33,960 bases of DNA from assembly GCF_018739885.1 (NCBI RefSeq), contig NZ_JADOES010000053.1, forward strand, positions 1-33,960, in the 5' to 3' direction. Position 1 is the first letter of the stretch; each line of letters starts with the position of its first letter. Position numbers and translations under genes: made by a program. A model generated the notes under the pieces. That model searched no databases, had not been told where the DNA came from, and worked only from the letters and a program-made list of their open reading frames with translations. Below are positions 8,141 to 16,908 of this stretch, piece after piece. The stretch is from Leptothoe spongobia TAU-MAC 1115. GTDB taxonomy: Bacteria; Cyanobacteriota; Cyanobacteriia; Phormidesmidales; Phormidesmidaceae.

Positions 8141-10282
8141 CTAGACGCCTAGTTTTAGTAGCCATTGTGACAGTTGTCCTTGATGTGTCTCAGTATGGTC
8201 CATAATCTTGAGCTGCCAACGACCATGTATCCCATGATTCATTAGCAGACTCAGGGCTGGGGTGTTTTCAAAGGTAAAGGTTTTACGCAGTTGCGTCTGT
8301 CGCCCTAAAGTACGTCCCTGTAACAGCACTGTCTTCCCCTGGGGGGCAATCACTGAAATGGAGAGATCCCCTAAAAAGCCGTGACGAATATCTACGTAGA
8401 CTTGGATATCTTGGACTACACCGTACTGATTAATCGTAATACCAGCCCGTTGCATGGCCGTTCTATCCGATGGGATCGCGACCGTTACAGCACTGGTCTG
8501 CTCAATGGTCTTACTCAATCTGCGAGTGGCTAAGTGGCGATCTTTGGATGCTTTGACAGCTTTGTAGGCATTGACCTTGCCATAGCCAAACCAGCGGGAA
8601 TGACCACTGTCGTCATAATCACCATAGGTTAGCCCCAGCTGAGGATCAGGATTCTTATCTTCAATTTTGTCGGCGGTATTCTGCAAAATTTGTTTGACAT
8701 CTCCTGCCGTTAGGTCTGGATTCGCCGATAACATCAGTCCGACGACGCCTGCCACCACTGGACAAGCGCTGGATGTGCCGCCAAAGCTACTGGTGTAGTT
8801 ACTTTTGTTATAGCCAGTTCCCCCCGTGCGATCGGCAGTGGTCATCCCCAGGCCGTCAAATCCCGCTTTCACCAAAGGCCCTGTTTCTACCTGCCCCACA
8901 TTGGGAAGCGCCATACTCGGTGCGCCATTATTGCTGGGTGCAGCCACCGATACATGCCTGCCCCAATTGCTATAGACGGCCTTCCGATTCAAGCTGGTGC
9001 TGGCCGAGACTGTAATCACATCCGGATGCATGGCAAAGCCACCCAGCCATTGGGTCACACCTTGTAGCGCTCTCCTGGGCCAACCTTTCTCATTTACCTT
9101 GCCGTTTAACGGTCGATTGGCATTGCCTGCTGAGAATAGCACCACACAGCCTTTCCCATTTCGGCCTTGGGTAGCAGCTTGGTTGATCGCATTGCGCTGA
9201 CGTAAGGATAGAGGGAAATACACCGCTGCTGGTGACCAACTACAGGAGATTACCGAAGCCCCTTGCCCAACGGCCCATTCAAACAGTTGTTCAATCGATT
9301 CATCATCCAAATACCCGGTCGTTTGAATAGGCATAAAGCTACAGCCTGGAGCCACACCAACGATGCCATTACCGGTTTCTTCGCCTACCGCTAAACCTGC
9401 CACCGCTGTTCCATGGTTTTCATAATCTTGACTGGGTATCGGTAGCCCATCTTGATGCTTTAGATCTGAGGGAGCCACCAGCTTGCCGATCCCCTGGAGG
9501 TCTGGATGATTAAGGTCAAAGGCATCATCAGTTACCGCAATCACCACCGACCGACTGCCACGGGTAATATCCCAGGCCTTTTCTGCTGAGATGTGAGAGT
9601 TGACCGCCAACCCCCGACCGCCCTGATGTTGTAGGTGCCATTGTTGGCTATAAAGCTGATCCCTAGGACGATACAGCGGTGCCGTGGATACCACTATATT
9701 CGGTTCTGCCACCAGGACCTCTCCATAGCGCATTAACCGGTTAGCTAACTTAATTGGATTTTCTGCCGCTGCCTTGCTCACCCTAAAGACATAGATCCGC
9801 TCTGTCCCAGCCAAGCCTTTCTCTCGAATCAACCCCAGCTCCTTTGCGAGTTCATCAATGGCTCTTAATGGAAACCCCGTCGCAAACTGTACCGTCAGTT
9901 GCTCAAGTAAATAGAGATGGGTCTTGGGACTCGCGGCCAGTTCATACACGTGGCTAGCAAACTTGACCTGGGTTAACTGTCGAGCAGTTTGTAAACAAGA
10001 CTCCAGCTGCTGCCGCCGCACCTTAATAGCGACTAACTGCCCTCGGGCAACAGAGCGGATAGCAAGGGGCTGCCACTGGGCCTTTAATTGCTCTAGCAGA
10101 GCCGACTGCTCTGTCAACTCATCCAACCGGATCGTCAACCAATTAGGAACTTTGTAGAGTAATAGCTCCTCGCCCCCCCGCTGCAAGATGACTCCCGCTT
10201 GCTCTGGACTGACTCCTTGTAAGCTTTCTCCTGTCATAATTTCAGGTATCCCACGGACAATATCCACTTTGACAATAGGCAC
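8141..10282 (-). CDS. S8 family subtilisin-like serine protease with C-terminal P domain
   Basis: A 713-residue protease. Residues 1 to about 200 form an N-terminal propeptide-like region of tandem alpha/beta character. The subtilase domain follows at about 225-580, with the catalytic triad visible: Asp near 250 (AVTDDAFDLNHPDL), His near 288 (ENHGTAVAGL) and Ser near 504 (GGTSSACPVVAGV), plus Asn in FSAGNANRP for the oxyanion hole. The last 120 residues match a proprotein-convertase P domain (DIQVYVDIRHGFLGDLSISV, ending GQLSQWLLKLGV). No signal peptide is seen after the GTG start at 10282, so export route and location are open. Family members usually process or degrade proteins in the periplasm or outside the cell. 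Confidence 0.92.
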   Translation of the reverse strand: MPIVKVDIVRGIPEIMTGESLQGVSPEQAGVILQRGGEELLLYKVPNWLTIRLDELTEQSALLEQLKAQWQPLAIRSVARGQLVAIKVRRQQLESCLQTARQLTQVKFASHVYELAASPKTHLYLLEQLTVQFATGFPLRAIDELAKELGLIREKGLAGTERIYVFRVSKAAAENPIKLANRLMRYGEVLVAEPNIVVSTAPLYRPRDQLYSQQWHLQHQGGRGLAVNSHISAEKAWDITRGSRSVVIAVTDDAFDLNHPDLQGIGKLVAPSDLKHQDGLPIPSQDYENHGTAVAGLAVGEETGNGIVGVAPGCSFMPIQTTGYLDDESIEQLFEWAVGQGASVISCSWSPAAVYFPLSLRQRNAINQAATQGRNGKGCVVLFSAGNANRPLNGKVNEKGWPRRALQGVTQWLGGFAMHPDVITVSASTSLNRKAVYSNWGRHVSVAAPSNNGAPSMALPNVGQVETGPLVKAGFDGLGMTTADRTGGTGYNKSNYTSSFGGTSSACPVVAGVVGLMLSANPDLTAGDVKQILQNTADKIEDKNPDPQLGLTYGDYDDSGHSRWFGYGKVNAYKAVKASKDRHLATRRLSKTIEQTSAVTVAIPSDRTAMQRAGITINQYGVVQDIQVYVDIRHGFLGDLSISVIAPQGKTVLLQGRTLGRQTQLRKTFTFENTPALSLLMNHGIHGRWQLKIMDHTETHQGQLSQWLLKLGV

Positions 10283-10414
10283 AATGCCTGAAAATGTAAG
10301 ACATGTGTATTGATAACCTCTGTAACGATATATTAGGGTTTTAAAACTAAATCACCCTCGTAGATCAAATCGTTACGCTTTTTATCCCGCGTTGTCATCA
10401 ACTTAGTCGGCTCC

Positions 10415-11449
10415 ATGGTTTCCTTTTCGCGCATTCTTCAACCAGGTATGTTCTCCTTTATAGGAGCAGCCGCTAGCATAGCGCTGATGGCTCCCTCTGC
10501 TCCTGCAGCTCCTACAACAGCAGAGTTCACCACAGAAGGAGCCCCTCAGGCCACCCTCTTAGCTCAATTAGATGATGGTCTGGGACTTGCTGCTGGGGAA
10601 ACACTCCTGGCAGAGGCTGAAACGGCCATCGATAGTCAGGATTATGATTTGGCCATCCGCAAGCTACAAGCGGCAAGAGAGAGTTTAAACCAAACGTCCA
10701 ATAGCTACCAGGATATTGCTGAAGCTTTTACAGGTATAGACGCTGACATCAGCGGCAGTTTACGGACCAGTGCCCGTGATTCGGCACAGCTGCGCGATCG
10801 CGCTACGTTACGACAAGCCCTGATCTATCGTGCCCAGGGTCAGGCAGAGTTGGCCGTTCCCCTACTGGTCGAGATCGTCCAGAGTCAGGGGCCGACTCGT
10901 GAGTTAGGTCTAGATGCTTATCGCCAGCTATTCGAACTGGGTTTTGTCAGCCGTCCCTATCGTCGTACCGGGTCTGAAGATCCCAGTACCGCTATAGCCG
11001 ATGTTGCTCGTCCCCTCAATCAAGACGATAATCCCACTGGTATCAGAGCCGCTAAGCTGCTGATGGACGAGGCCGCAGATGCCCATGCTGCTGGGGATTA
11101 CGGGACAGCCGTAGCCCGTTTGCAAACTGCGCGGGAGACCTTAAATACCTCCTCTAGCTACTATCAGAGCCTATTTACTACCTTTACCGGTATTGATAGG
11201 CGCGTTAGTACCGAGATGCGTGAAAAAGCGCTAGACGCAGCTGAACTTCGAGACCAGGCTTCCTTGCGACAGGCCCTTGCCTATCAAGCACAGCAGCAGT
11301 CTACACTAGCCATTCCTCTACTGGTAGAAGTGCTTAGCAGCCAAAATCCAACCCGCGACCTTGGTAAGCAAGCCTACGACCAACTGCTCGAAATTGGGTT
11401 TGTAGCCCAGCCTTATGTAGTGACCGAAGAAACCGCCACATCGCCGTAG
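10415..11449 (+). CDS. Exported protein with an internally duplicated helical module
   Basis: This 344-residue protein begins with a signal-peptide-like segment (about residues 1-32, ending SAPAAP). It then carries two copies of a helical module of about 120 residues, roughly 60-180 and 212-335. The copies share landmarks in the same order: DYDLAIRKLQAARESLN / DYGTAVARLQTARETLN, FTGIDADIS / FTGIDRRVS, LRDRATLRQAL / LRDQASLRQAL, LLVEIVQSQGPTREL / LLVEVLSSQNPTRDL, LGFVSRPY / IGFVAQPY. It resembles TPR-like scaffolds, but no named family is recognised. It is divergent from the protease gene 132 bases away. Function unknown, probably periplasmic protein binding. Confidence 0.75.
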   Translation: MVSFSRILQPGMFSFIGAAASIALMAPSAPAAPTTAEFTTEGAPQATLLAQLDDGLGLAAGETLLAEAETAIDSQDYDLAIRKLQAARESLNQTSNSYQDIAEAFTGIDADISGSLRTSARDSAQLRDRATLRQALIYRAQGQAELAVPLLVEIVQSQGPTRELGLDAYRQLFELGFVSRPYRRTGSEDPSTAIADVARPLNQDDNPTGIRAAKLLMDEAADAHAAGDYGTAVARLQTARETLNTSSSYYQSLFTTFTGIDRRVSTEMREKALDAAELRDQASLRQALAYQAQQQSTLAIPLLVEVLSSQNPTRDLGKQAYDQLLEIGFVAQPYVVTEETATSP

Positions 11450-11507
11450 GGTTGGGCAATGCCCACCGTCCGCGTTAGGCTTAGAATTGCCTTTATGTGC
11501 TAACCCT

Positions 11508-11759
11508 ATGATTCCTGCTGACCAAGTAGAGCAACTGATCAAATCCCAACTACCTGATGCCCAGGTCATCATCCAGGACCTGACAGGCACTCGCGATCAT
11601 TACCAGGCTACAATTGTGTCCACATCATTTGAGGGACTCAACCTCATTAAGCAGCATCAACTGGTTTATGGGAGTGTTAATGCGGCTATGGCATCTGGCG
11701 ATCTCCATGCCCTTACCCTCAAAACCTTTACCCCCGAAGAGTGGGCTCAGCAAACCTGA
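11508..11759 (+). CDS. bolA: BolA family protein
   Basis: BolA-type proteins have a type II KH-like fold and bind [2Fe-2S] clusters together with monothiol glutaredoxins. The 83-residue product shows the family pattern: QVEQLIKSQLPDAQVIIQDLTG, then DHYQATIVSTSFEGLNLIKQHQLVY and LHALTLKTFTPEEW, with the conserved C-terminal His. The start is placed at ATG 11508 because an in-frame TTG 21 bases upstream would add residues absent from the family. The monothiol glutaredoxin gene follows 166 bases downstream in the same direction, the classical BolA-Grx neighbourhood, pointing to iron or Fe-S homeostasis. Confidence 0.9.
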   Translation: MIPADQVEQLIKSQLPDAQVIIQDLTGTRDHYQATIVSTSFEGLNLIKQHQLVYGSVNAAMASGDLHALTLKTFTPEEWAQQT

Positions 11760-11925
11760 CGCAGCTCAGCAAACAGTCCGATAAGATCGTTAAAGAACTA
11801 ACCATTGCTGCTCCTCGATTGACTTAATCTGTGATGTACTGACAATTTAGTGATTACAACAGACAGGGTCATTCCTTGAAGTCAGCAACAGCAAATAATT
11901 AGCCTAACCATTGAGTGCCTTAGCC

Positions 11926-12249
11926 ATGTCTCCAGAAGTCAAAGAAAAAATCGACAGCTTGGTCGCATCTAACAAAATCGTTGTATTCATGAAGGGCACC
12001 AAATTGATGCCCCAATGTGGTTTTTCCAATAATGTCGCCCAGATTCTAAACTCCCTGGGTGCTCCCTACGAATCGATTGATGTGCTCGCTGACTATGACA
12101 TTCGTCAGGGCATCAAGGAATATTCCAACTGGCCCACAATTCCCCAGGTTTATATCAGTGGTGAGTTTGTCGGTGGCTCAGACATCTTGATTGAGCTATA
12201 TCAAAACGGTAAGCTACAAGAGATGGTTGAAGTAGCTCTGGCCTCCTAA
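11926..12249 (+). CDS. grxD: Monothiol glutaredoxin, Grx4 family
   Basis: A 107-residue monothiol glutaredoxin that carries and transfers [2Fe-2S] clusters with glutathione and partners BolA. The active-site motif CGFS lies in LMPQCGFSNNV at about residue 31. The glutathione-binding pattern KEYSNWPTIPQVYISGEFVGGSDI follows, and the protein ends MVEVALAS, as usual in cyanobacteria. ATG at 11926 is preferred over a TTG 15 bases upstream because it gives the standard family length. The gene is followed about 50 bases later by a strong hairpin terminator, so the bolA-grxD unit ends here. Confidence 0.95.
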   Translation: MSPEVKEKIDSLVASNKIVVFMKGTKLMPQCGFSNNVAQILNSLGAPYESIDVLADYDIRQGIKEYSNWPTIPQVYISGEFVGGSDILIELYQNGKLQEMVEVALAS

Positions 12250-12296
12250 TGGGGACTCAGAGGATGTAACCATTGTCCTTGAAATAATTAATTTAT

Positions 12297-12338
12297 AAAG
12301 AAGGGAGCATTCTAGTCTGTGTGAATGCTCCCTTCTTT
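12297..12338 (+). terminator. Strong hairpin terminator after grxD
   Basis: A perfect 16-bp stem, AAAGAAGGGAGCATTC with GAATGCTCCCTTCTTT, closes a 10-base loop. The A-rich left and T-rich right bases make it usable in both directions, so it can serve both grxD (+) and the convergent small gene ending at 12363 (-). Confidence 0.9.
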
Positions 12339-12362
12339 ATGACCTCATTTGGTTCTGTCTCG

Positions 12363-12611
12363 CTAGCGATAGTCAGGTTCAGGTTGGGGCTGTGCCAATG
12401 CAAAATTGGATGAATCAAACATAAATCGGCCTACCTCCGCCTCCAAACGATGAATAAGATAGGGCTCTAGCGCATCAGAATGGTGAAGAGCTGCTAAATA
12501 TCCAGCAACGTAGCGCCGTAGATCATCAGAACGATATCCACGATTCCACTGATCAACTAACGCATCTGTAATCCGCTGGTAATAGCGAATTGATTTTGCA
12601 TCTTGAAGCAT
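12363..12611 (-). CDS. Short conserved cyanobacterial protein (DUF6761-like)
   Basis: An 82-residue soluble helical protein. The pattern AKSIRYYQRITDALVDQWNRGYR, then ALEPYLIHRLEAEVGRFMFD and a Pro/Gln-rich end PQPEPDYR, recalls a short cyanobacterial family I believe is DUF6761; no function is known to me. The ATG at 12611 gives the expected length. It is convergent with grxD and shares the terminator hairpin at 12297-12338. A gene-free region of about 550 bases lies upstream. Confidence 0.75.
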   Translation of the reverse strand: MLQDAKSIRYYQRITDALVDQWNRGYRSDDLRRYVAGYLAALHHSDALEPYLIHRLEAEVGRFMFDSSNFALAQPQPEPDYR

Positions 12612-13166
12612 AATGTATGGGCCTCCTCTATACCGCTCACTTAAGACCTATTTGCTATCGCTATGGGTGATCAAATAATGGGGGATGATTTAATTGACTT
12701 TCTGCTAAATAACCGACATTTAACCGAAGGGGCAAGGTTATGTGACGACGGAAAAAATAAGACTGAGAACGAGAATTGAAGGGGGTAGATACAAAGATGT
12801 CTATTGCTCGAACTCAGAGTTAAAACACATCCACGTCTAGGACAGTCATCTTTCCGTAGAAGAATCTACAGGTTTCAATTTGAACGTGGTTTATGTAAAC
12901 TTTTTTTGTTTTTTCCGTATTCTCTCTAAGATTTTATCAGCTTAGGCATGATGATTGGCAGTTTCTTTTGCAAATGTATAGGGTTTGACCAGTGAATTTA
13001 CCTTGATAGCGAATGTCCATGTATTCTTTGATATGAGTATCTACATAATGATCGAATATAAATACGGACATATCCCTAGCCCGTAGCCGCAACTACAAAA
13101 CATTATTGAGATTTTTGATACTCTTCTACGAGAGTGTTATGAAGCCTAGGCTTCCTTTAGTTTGCC
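12612..13166. other. Gene-free stretch of 555 bases between divergent genes
   Basis: No gene is visible. The region contains CCACGT at 12831-12836 facing ACGTGG at 12884-12889, with a small GTAGA/TCTAC hairpin between them. This is followed by GTTTA/TAAAC and a run of T (TTTTTTTGTTTTTT, 12901-12914), which could be the 3' end of a small + strand RNA. Further right, ATGTCCatGTATT at 13013 faces AATACGGACAT at 13061. Next to the regulator gene lies the palindrome at 13141. The stretch probably holds promoters for both flanking genes. Confidence 0.4.
13141..13154. promoter_or_regulatory. Perfect 14-base palindrome just before the response-regulator start
   Basis: GAAGCCTAGGCTTC ends 12 bases before the GTG at 13167. 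It could bind a dimeric regulator, perhaps the downstream gene product itself, or form a hairpin that hides the translation start. No direct evidence for either. Confidence 0.4.
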
Positions 13167-13916
13167 GTGGCCTCTACGTGTATTCAAATCATCGAGGGTA
13201 ACCCCCATCTGAGATCGCTACTCAGTTGGCATCTTCAGCAGGCAGGTTATCGTGTCAACCAGTCTGCTGATATCATGCGGGCCAAGGAAACCTTTCAGAC
13301 AGTCCAACCGAATCTGGTGATCATGGAAACGGAGCTGTCAGACGGTAATGGTCTGGAGCTATGCCAGTGGTTACAGCAGCGGGGTCGTCCACTGATTATG
13401 ATCCTCTCAGCCAAATCGGGCGAACCGGATGTAGTAGCAGGTCTACAGGCTGGGGCTGATGACTATCTGAAAAAGCCCTTTGGTATGCAAGAATTTTTGG
13501 CCCGAGTCGAAGCGTTAACCCGACGCAATCGCAAGATAACGGCCCCTGTCTCCCTGACCTATGGTGATTTAAATATTGACCTGGTGCAGCGTCGGGTCAG
13601 GTTCAAGGAGCAGTTTATCGACCTGACGCCCCAGGAATTTAGTCTAATTTATGTTCTGACCCAAGCCGAGGGGTCTCCATTAAGCAGGGCTGATCTACTA
13701 CGACGTGCCTGGCCTGATGCCATTGATAACCCTCGCACCGTCGATACCCACGTCCTATCTCTGCGCAAAAAAATTGAAGTCGATCCGCGTCAGCCCAGTG
13801 TTATTCAAACTGTGCGCAATGTGGGCTATCGACTCAATATTGAACGACTAGATAGCCATAGTGGTCCTCAGCCAGTGAGTGTGGGTGCCGTAAACGCGAT
13901 TAATGCAGTTGGTTAG
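13167..13916 (+). CDS. OmpR-type DNA-binding response regulator with an atypical receiver
   Basis: The 249-residue protein has a receiver domain (about 4-120) and a winged-helix Trans_reg_C domain (about 127-230: LTPQEFSLIYVLTQAEG, RTVDTHVLSLRKKIE, IQTVRNVGYRLN). In the receiver, the place of the phospho-acceptor Asp is Glu54 (NLVIMETELSDGNG), and the acidic pair is Glu10-Gly11 instead of Asp-Asp. The switch Ser81 and Lys103 (LKKPF) are kept. By family knowledge such receivers cannot be phosphorylated in the normal way; Glu can mimic the active form. GTG at 13167 fits the start of the first beta strand. No partner kinase gene is adjacent. Confidence 0.9.
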   Translation: MASTCIQIIEGNPHLRSLLSWHLQQAGYRVNQSADIMRAKETFQTVQPNLVIMETELSDGNGLELCQWLQQRGRPLIMILSAKSGEPDVVAGLQAGADDYLKKPFGMQEFLARVEALTRRNRKITAPVSLTYGDLNIDLVQRRVRFKEQFIDLTPQEFSLIYVLTQAEGSPLSRADLLRRAWPDAIDNPRTVDTHVLSLRKKIEVDPRQPSVIQTVRNVGYRLNIERLDSHSGPQPVSVGAVNAINAVG

Positions 13917-13954
13917 CTGTCTCTACCTATGTAGGTGCGTTCCATAGAACACCC

Positions 13955-14704
13955 CTACCAATTATCATCGCCCCATTCGTCATTGTTTTGGGCGTTTATG
14001 ATGCCTTGCTTTAGGACTAACCAATCTACCTGGCTAATAGACTGATAACTAACCAGTTTGCCCTGGTCCAAATACAGAACATGGGTAGCCCAGTCGGCCA
14101 TCAGCTCTAGCTGATGATTTACCATCATCACGGTACTAGGGTTATCTGGACTGGCGAGATAGGAAAGCAAATGGTGGGCATAGCCCATGTCTTGGGCCGC
14201 TGTGGGTTCATCCAATAGGACGATATCAGGGCTAGTCGCTAGGGTACGGGCGATCGCAACTCGCTGTCGCTGCCCCACTGATAGTTCTACAGCCTGCCGA
14301 CCTAGCCAATCTTGAGGAATTTTTAGCCGTTCTAGCCAGGGTTGTAGCGTACGCCTGGCAGATGCAGCACCCACTCCCCGCAGTCGAGCAGGGTAGCACA
14401 GGGTCTCTTCTACCGATTGCTCTAGGAGTTTACTATCCTGCATCACCAGACCAATCTGCCTGCGTAGTTCTACCACCGGATAGTGGGACAGGGGCCGCTG
14501 TCGATAGGTAATCTGCCCACTGCTGGGCTCACTTAGACGGTTCATCAACCGTAGTAGGGAGGTTTTACCTGCCCCTGAGGGACCGACAATGGCTAAGCGG
14601 GTTTTGGGTGCGATCGCAAACGAAACCTGGTCCAACAGCAGACCAATACCGACTCCGGCTCGCAAGGATACCTCCGTAAAGTCTAGGATGCTGTCGTCTT
14701 TCAT
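13955..14704 (-). CDS. ABC transporter ATP-binding protein without an adjacent recognisable permease
   Basis: A single ABC ATPase domain with Walker A GPSGAGKT, Q-loop VMQDSKLLEQSVEE, signature LSVGQRQRVAIA, Walker B DIVLLDEPTA and the switch His in MMVNHQLE. The start is set at ATG 14704, because the upstream gene stops at ATGA there (4-base overlap). A farther in-frame start at 14731 would only add a short unrelated leader. The nearest partner is the small membrane protein encoded upstream, which does not look like a permease. The ATPase could energise that protein, serve a permease encoded elsewhere, or act in iron/metal or phosphate export like related stand-alone ATPases. The substrate is unknown. 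Confidence 0.88.
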   Translation of the reverse strand: MKDDSILDFTEVSLRAGVGIGLLLDQVSFAIAPKTRLAIVGPSGAGKTSLLRLMNRLSEPSSGQITYRQRPLSHYPVVELRRQIGLVMQDSKLLEQSVEETLCYPARLRGVGAASARRTLQPWLERLKIPQDWLGRQAVELSVGQRQRVAIARTLATSPDIVLLDEPTAAQDMGYAHHLLSYLASPDNPSTVMMVNHQLELMADWATHVLYLDQGKLVSYQSISQVDWLVLKQGIINAQNNDEWGDDNW

Positions 14705-15252
14705 GCGATACCACCATGGGTGGCAGTCCACACTGTCCAGGCATCCATGAGCAGCAGAAAGACCGTCATGATTAGTAAAAACAGATACATCCAGGGCTGT
14801 GCCAACGGTGTCACATCCTGAGTATCAAGCCCCGTCTTTGCCTCCACCGTACGCACCAGTCGAGCAAACCCTACCACCCGCATCGGCAAAAGATAGGCCC
14901 GGTCTGCCGCTGCTGTCATCAAGTAATAAACCGTTCCATTCTGTCCCGTGGAGCGGGGCTTGAGTGCCGTAATCTCAGACCATGTCAGCGACCATCCCCG
15001 CCATGGCAATGGCGATACCATGGCAATCCCCTGATCTGAGGTTTCCACCCGCTCACTCAAACCCGCCCCTAAAAACAACGCACCCAGCAGCGCCAATGCC
15101 ACTAGCAACCCAGGACTAACGGGCGCAGTTGTCACCTGAGCTAAAAACGGCAACGGTAGCAATAGGGCCACATAAAAACTCAGTAACGTCACCTTAATCA
15201 ACGGTGAAATCCGAAATCGATCAAAGGATTTACTGAAATCATCCGATTGCAT
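14701..15252 (-). CDS. Membrane protein of unknown function, coupled to an ABC ATPase
   Basis: Starting from ATG 15252 the product has 183 residues. A pair of membrane segments near the N-terminus (TLLSFYVALLLPLPFLAQV and PGLLVALALLGALFLGAGL) is followed by a soluble beta-rich part resembling a bacterial PH-like domain (GIAMVSPLPWRGWSLTWSEITALKPR). A last membrane segment, MYLFLLIMTVFLLLMDAW, is near the C-terminus. A TTG 21 bases farther upstream is possible but less likely. It overlaps the ABC ATPase start by 4 bases, so the two proteins are made together and may form one complex. Confidence 0.75.
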   Translation of the reverse strand: MQSDDFSKSFDRFRISPLIKVTLLSFYVALLLPLPFLAQVTTAPVSPGLLVALALLGALFLGAGLSERVETSDQGIAMVSPLPWRGWSLTWSEITALKPRSTGQNGTVYYLMTAAADRAYLLPMRVVGFARLVRTVEAKTGLDTQDVTPLAQPWMYLFLLIMTVFLLLMDAWTVWTATHGGIA

Positions 15253-15535
15253 AAATACTAATGATCTAGTCAAAGATCAATAAAAAAATTAACATTAATA
15301 GTTTAGGTTATCTATCCTTAATACAGGGAATTGAAATAGCTTCGAAAACATTACTCGTACCATAGGCTAACGACAGTTGAAACATCTATTGTTAAACTCA
15401 TTCTGTATTTCATATCTAATAACTTTAGAAATCAGGGAAAAACTATTAGAGACATTACTTTGGCAAGTACGTAAAAATTCAAAGCGTAGAATTTCGTGTC
15501 CTAGGTCATCACCGTAGCTTCGAATGTCGGTCTAA

Positions 15536-16906
15536 GTGAGGTTTCCCTTGAATTTGAACTCAGAAGAATTATTGATAGAGATTTACAGCTCTTTTGAACC
15601 TTTTCAACCACCTTCAAAGGAAGCTTATGTGGATTGTCAAGAAGTTCGTGGCAAATGGGATGTCGTTCGAGAACTGGGACGTAAGATTACTCGTTCGAAA
15701 AAGTCAACTTGCCAACTTTACACAGGACACCGAGGCGTAGGCAAATCTACAGAACTTCTAAGACTCAAAGAGTATCTAGAGGAAAAAAAGTATTTTGTCG
15801 TCTACTTTGCCGCTGATGAGCTAGATATTGAACCTCAAGACACAGACTATGCAGAAATTCTGTTTGCTTGTACCCGTCATTTAGTGGAGGAAATCAAGCT
15901 AATTAATCACAATCCTTTACTTCAGTGGCTTGAGCAACGTTGGGAATCCCTGAAGGACTTAGCTCTAACTGAAGTGGAATTTGAAGGTTTAGGCTTGGAA
16001 GCTCAGGTTGCTCAATTTGCGACAATCATGGCCAACCTGAAAGCAGTCCCAAGTAAACGACGAGAATTACGTAAAAGAATTAATGAGAATACTCGCTCTT
16101 TAATAGATGCGCTCAACGACTTTATTAACGAAGCCCGGAAAGTATTACCACCTGATAAAAATCGCGATTTAGTAATTATTGTCGATAATTTAGACCGAAT
16201 TGTAGAAACAAAAGAAGAAGGCAAACCCAGCAACTACGATGAAATTTATCTGAATCGCAGTGAAATGCTCAGGGGCTTAGAATGCCATGTTATCTACACT
16301 GTCCCTATAACCATGGTCTACTCTGGTCGGGCAACGCGATTAGAAGATAATTACGATACGCCTGATGTATTACCTATGGTTATGGTGCGTAATCCTGACA
16401 ATAGTGTTAATCAGCAAGGCCTGACCAAGCTCAAGGAAGTGGTTTTGCGACGTATTCAAATCATCGAGCCCAGACTTACTCAAACTTTAGTGGGTTCTGT
16501 AGCAGGATTAGATGTACCTCCAGTTTTTGATAGCCCAGAAACGTTAGATCAGCTTTGTTTTATGAGTGGAGGGCATGTCAGAAACCTCATGCAGCTAATT
16601 CAAAAAGCCATTGATTGGACAGAGGAATTACCCATCAATGCTCAAGCAGTAAGGCGGGCTGTTGAAGAAGCACGACAAACCTACCGTCGTCAAATTCAAG
16701 AAAATCAGTGGGACGTATTGGCAAGTGTCTACCAACATAGGCAACCCAAGCGAGATGAAGCTCATTTGCGACTCCTACTGAACCGTTGTCTATTGGAATA
16801 TCGTTACTATGATGCAAATGAAGCTTTACAAACCTGGTGTAATGTACATCCCCTTGTAGAAGGTATCAGGCAATTTCAAGAAGCTCTCTCCTCTAGAGTA
16901 AACTAA
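15536..16906 (+). CDS. AAA-type P-loop ATPase, first gene of an ATPase/TPR pair
   Basis: This 456-residue soluble ATPase has Walker A GHRGVGKST at residues 64-72 and Walker B DLVIIVDNLDR at 211-221, with a helical lid toward the C-terminus. The Walker B form ending in D-N-L-D resembles ORC/Cdc6- and STAND-like signalling ATPases more than metabolic ones. An in-frame TAA directly precedes the GTG at 15536, so this is the earliest possible start. The TPR gene begins 2 bases after its stop, marking a two-gene operon. The gene sits in an AT-rich stretch without HIP1. By context it may belong to a defence or conflict module in which the ATPase senses or powers the partner; this is inference. Confidence 0.82.
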   Translation: MRFPLNLNSEELLIEIYSSFEPFQPPSKEAYVDCQEVRGKWDVVRELGRKITRSKKSTCQLYTGHRGVGKSTELLRLKEYLEEKKYFVVYFAADELDIEPQDTDYAEILFACTRHLVEEIKLINHNPLLQWLEQRWESLKDLALTEVEFEGLGLEAQVAQFATIMANLKAVPSKRRELRKRINENTRSLIDALNDFINEARKVLPPDKNRDLVIIVDNLDRIVETKEEGKPSNYDEIYLNRSEMLRGLECHVIYTVPITMVYSGRATRLEDNYDTPDVLPMVMVRNPDNSVNQQGLTKLKEVVLRRIQIIEPRLTQTLVGSVAGLDVPPVFDSPETLDQLCFMSGGHVRNLMQLIQKAIDWTEELPINAQAVRRAVEEARQTYRRQIQENQWDVLASVYQHRQPKRDEAHLRLLLNRCLLEYRYYDANEALQTWCNVHPLVEGIRQFQEALSSRVN

Positions 16907-16908
16907 CC

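Noticed and set aside
11487..11507. TTG start for bolA
   Set aside because: It would add seven residues not found in BolA proteins; ATG 11508 gives the family length.
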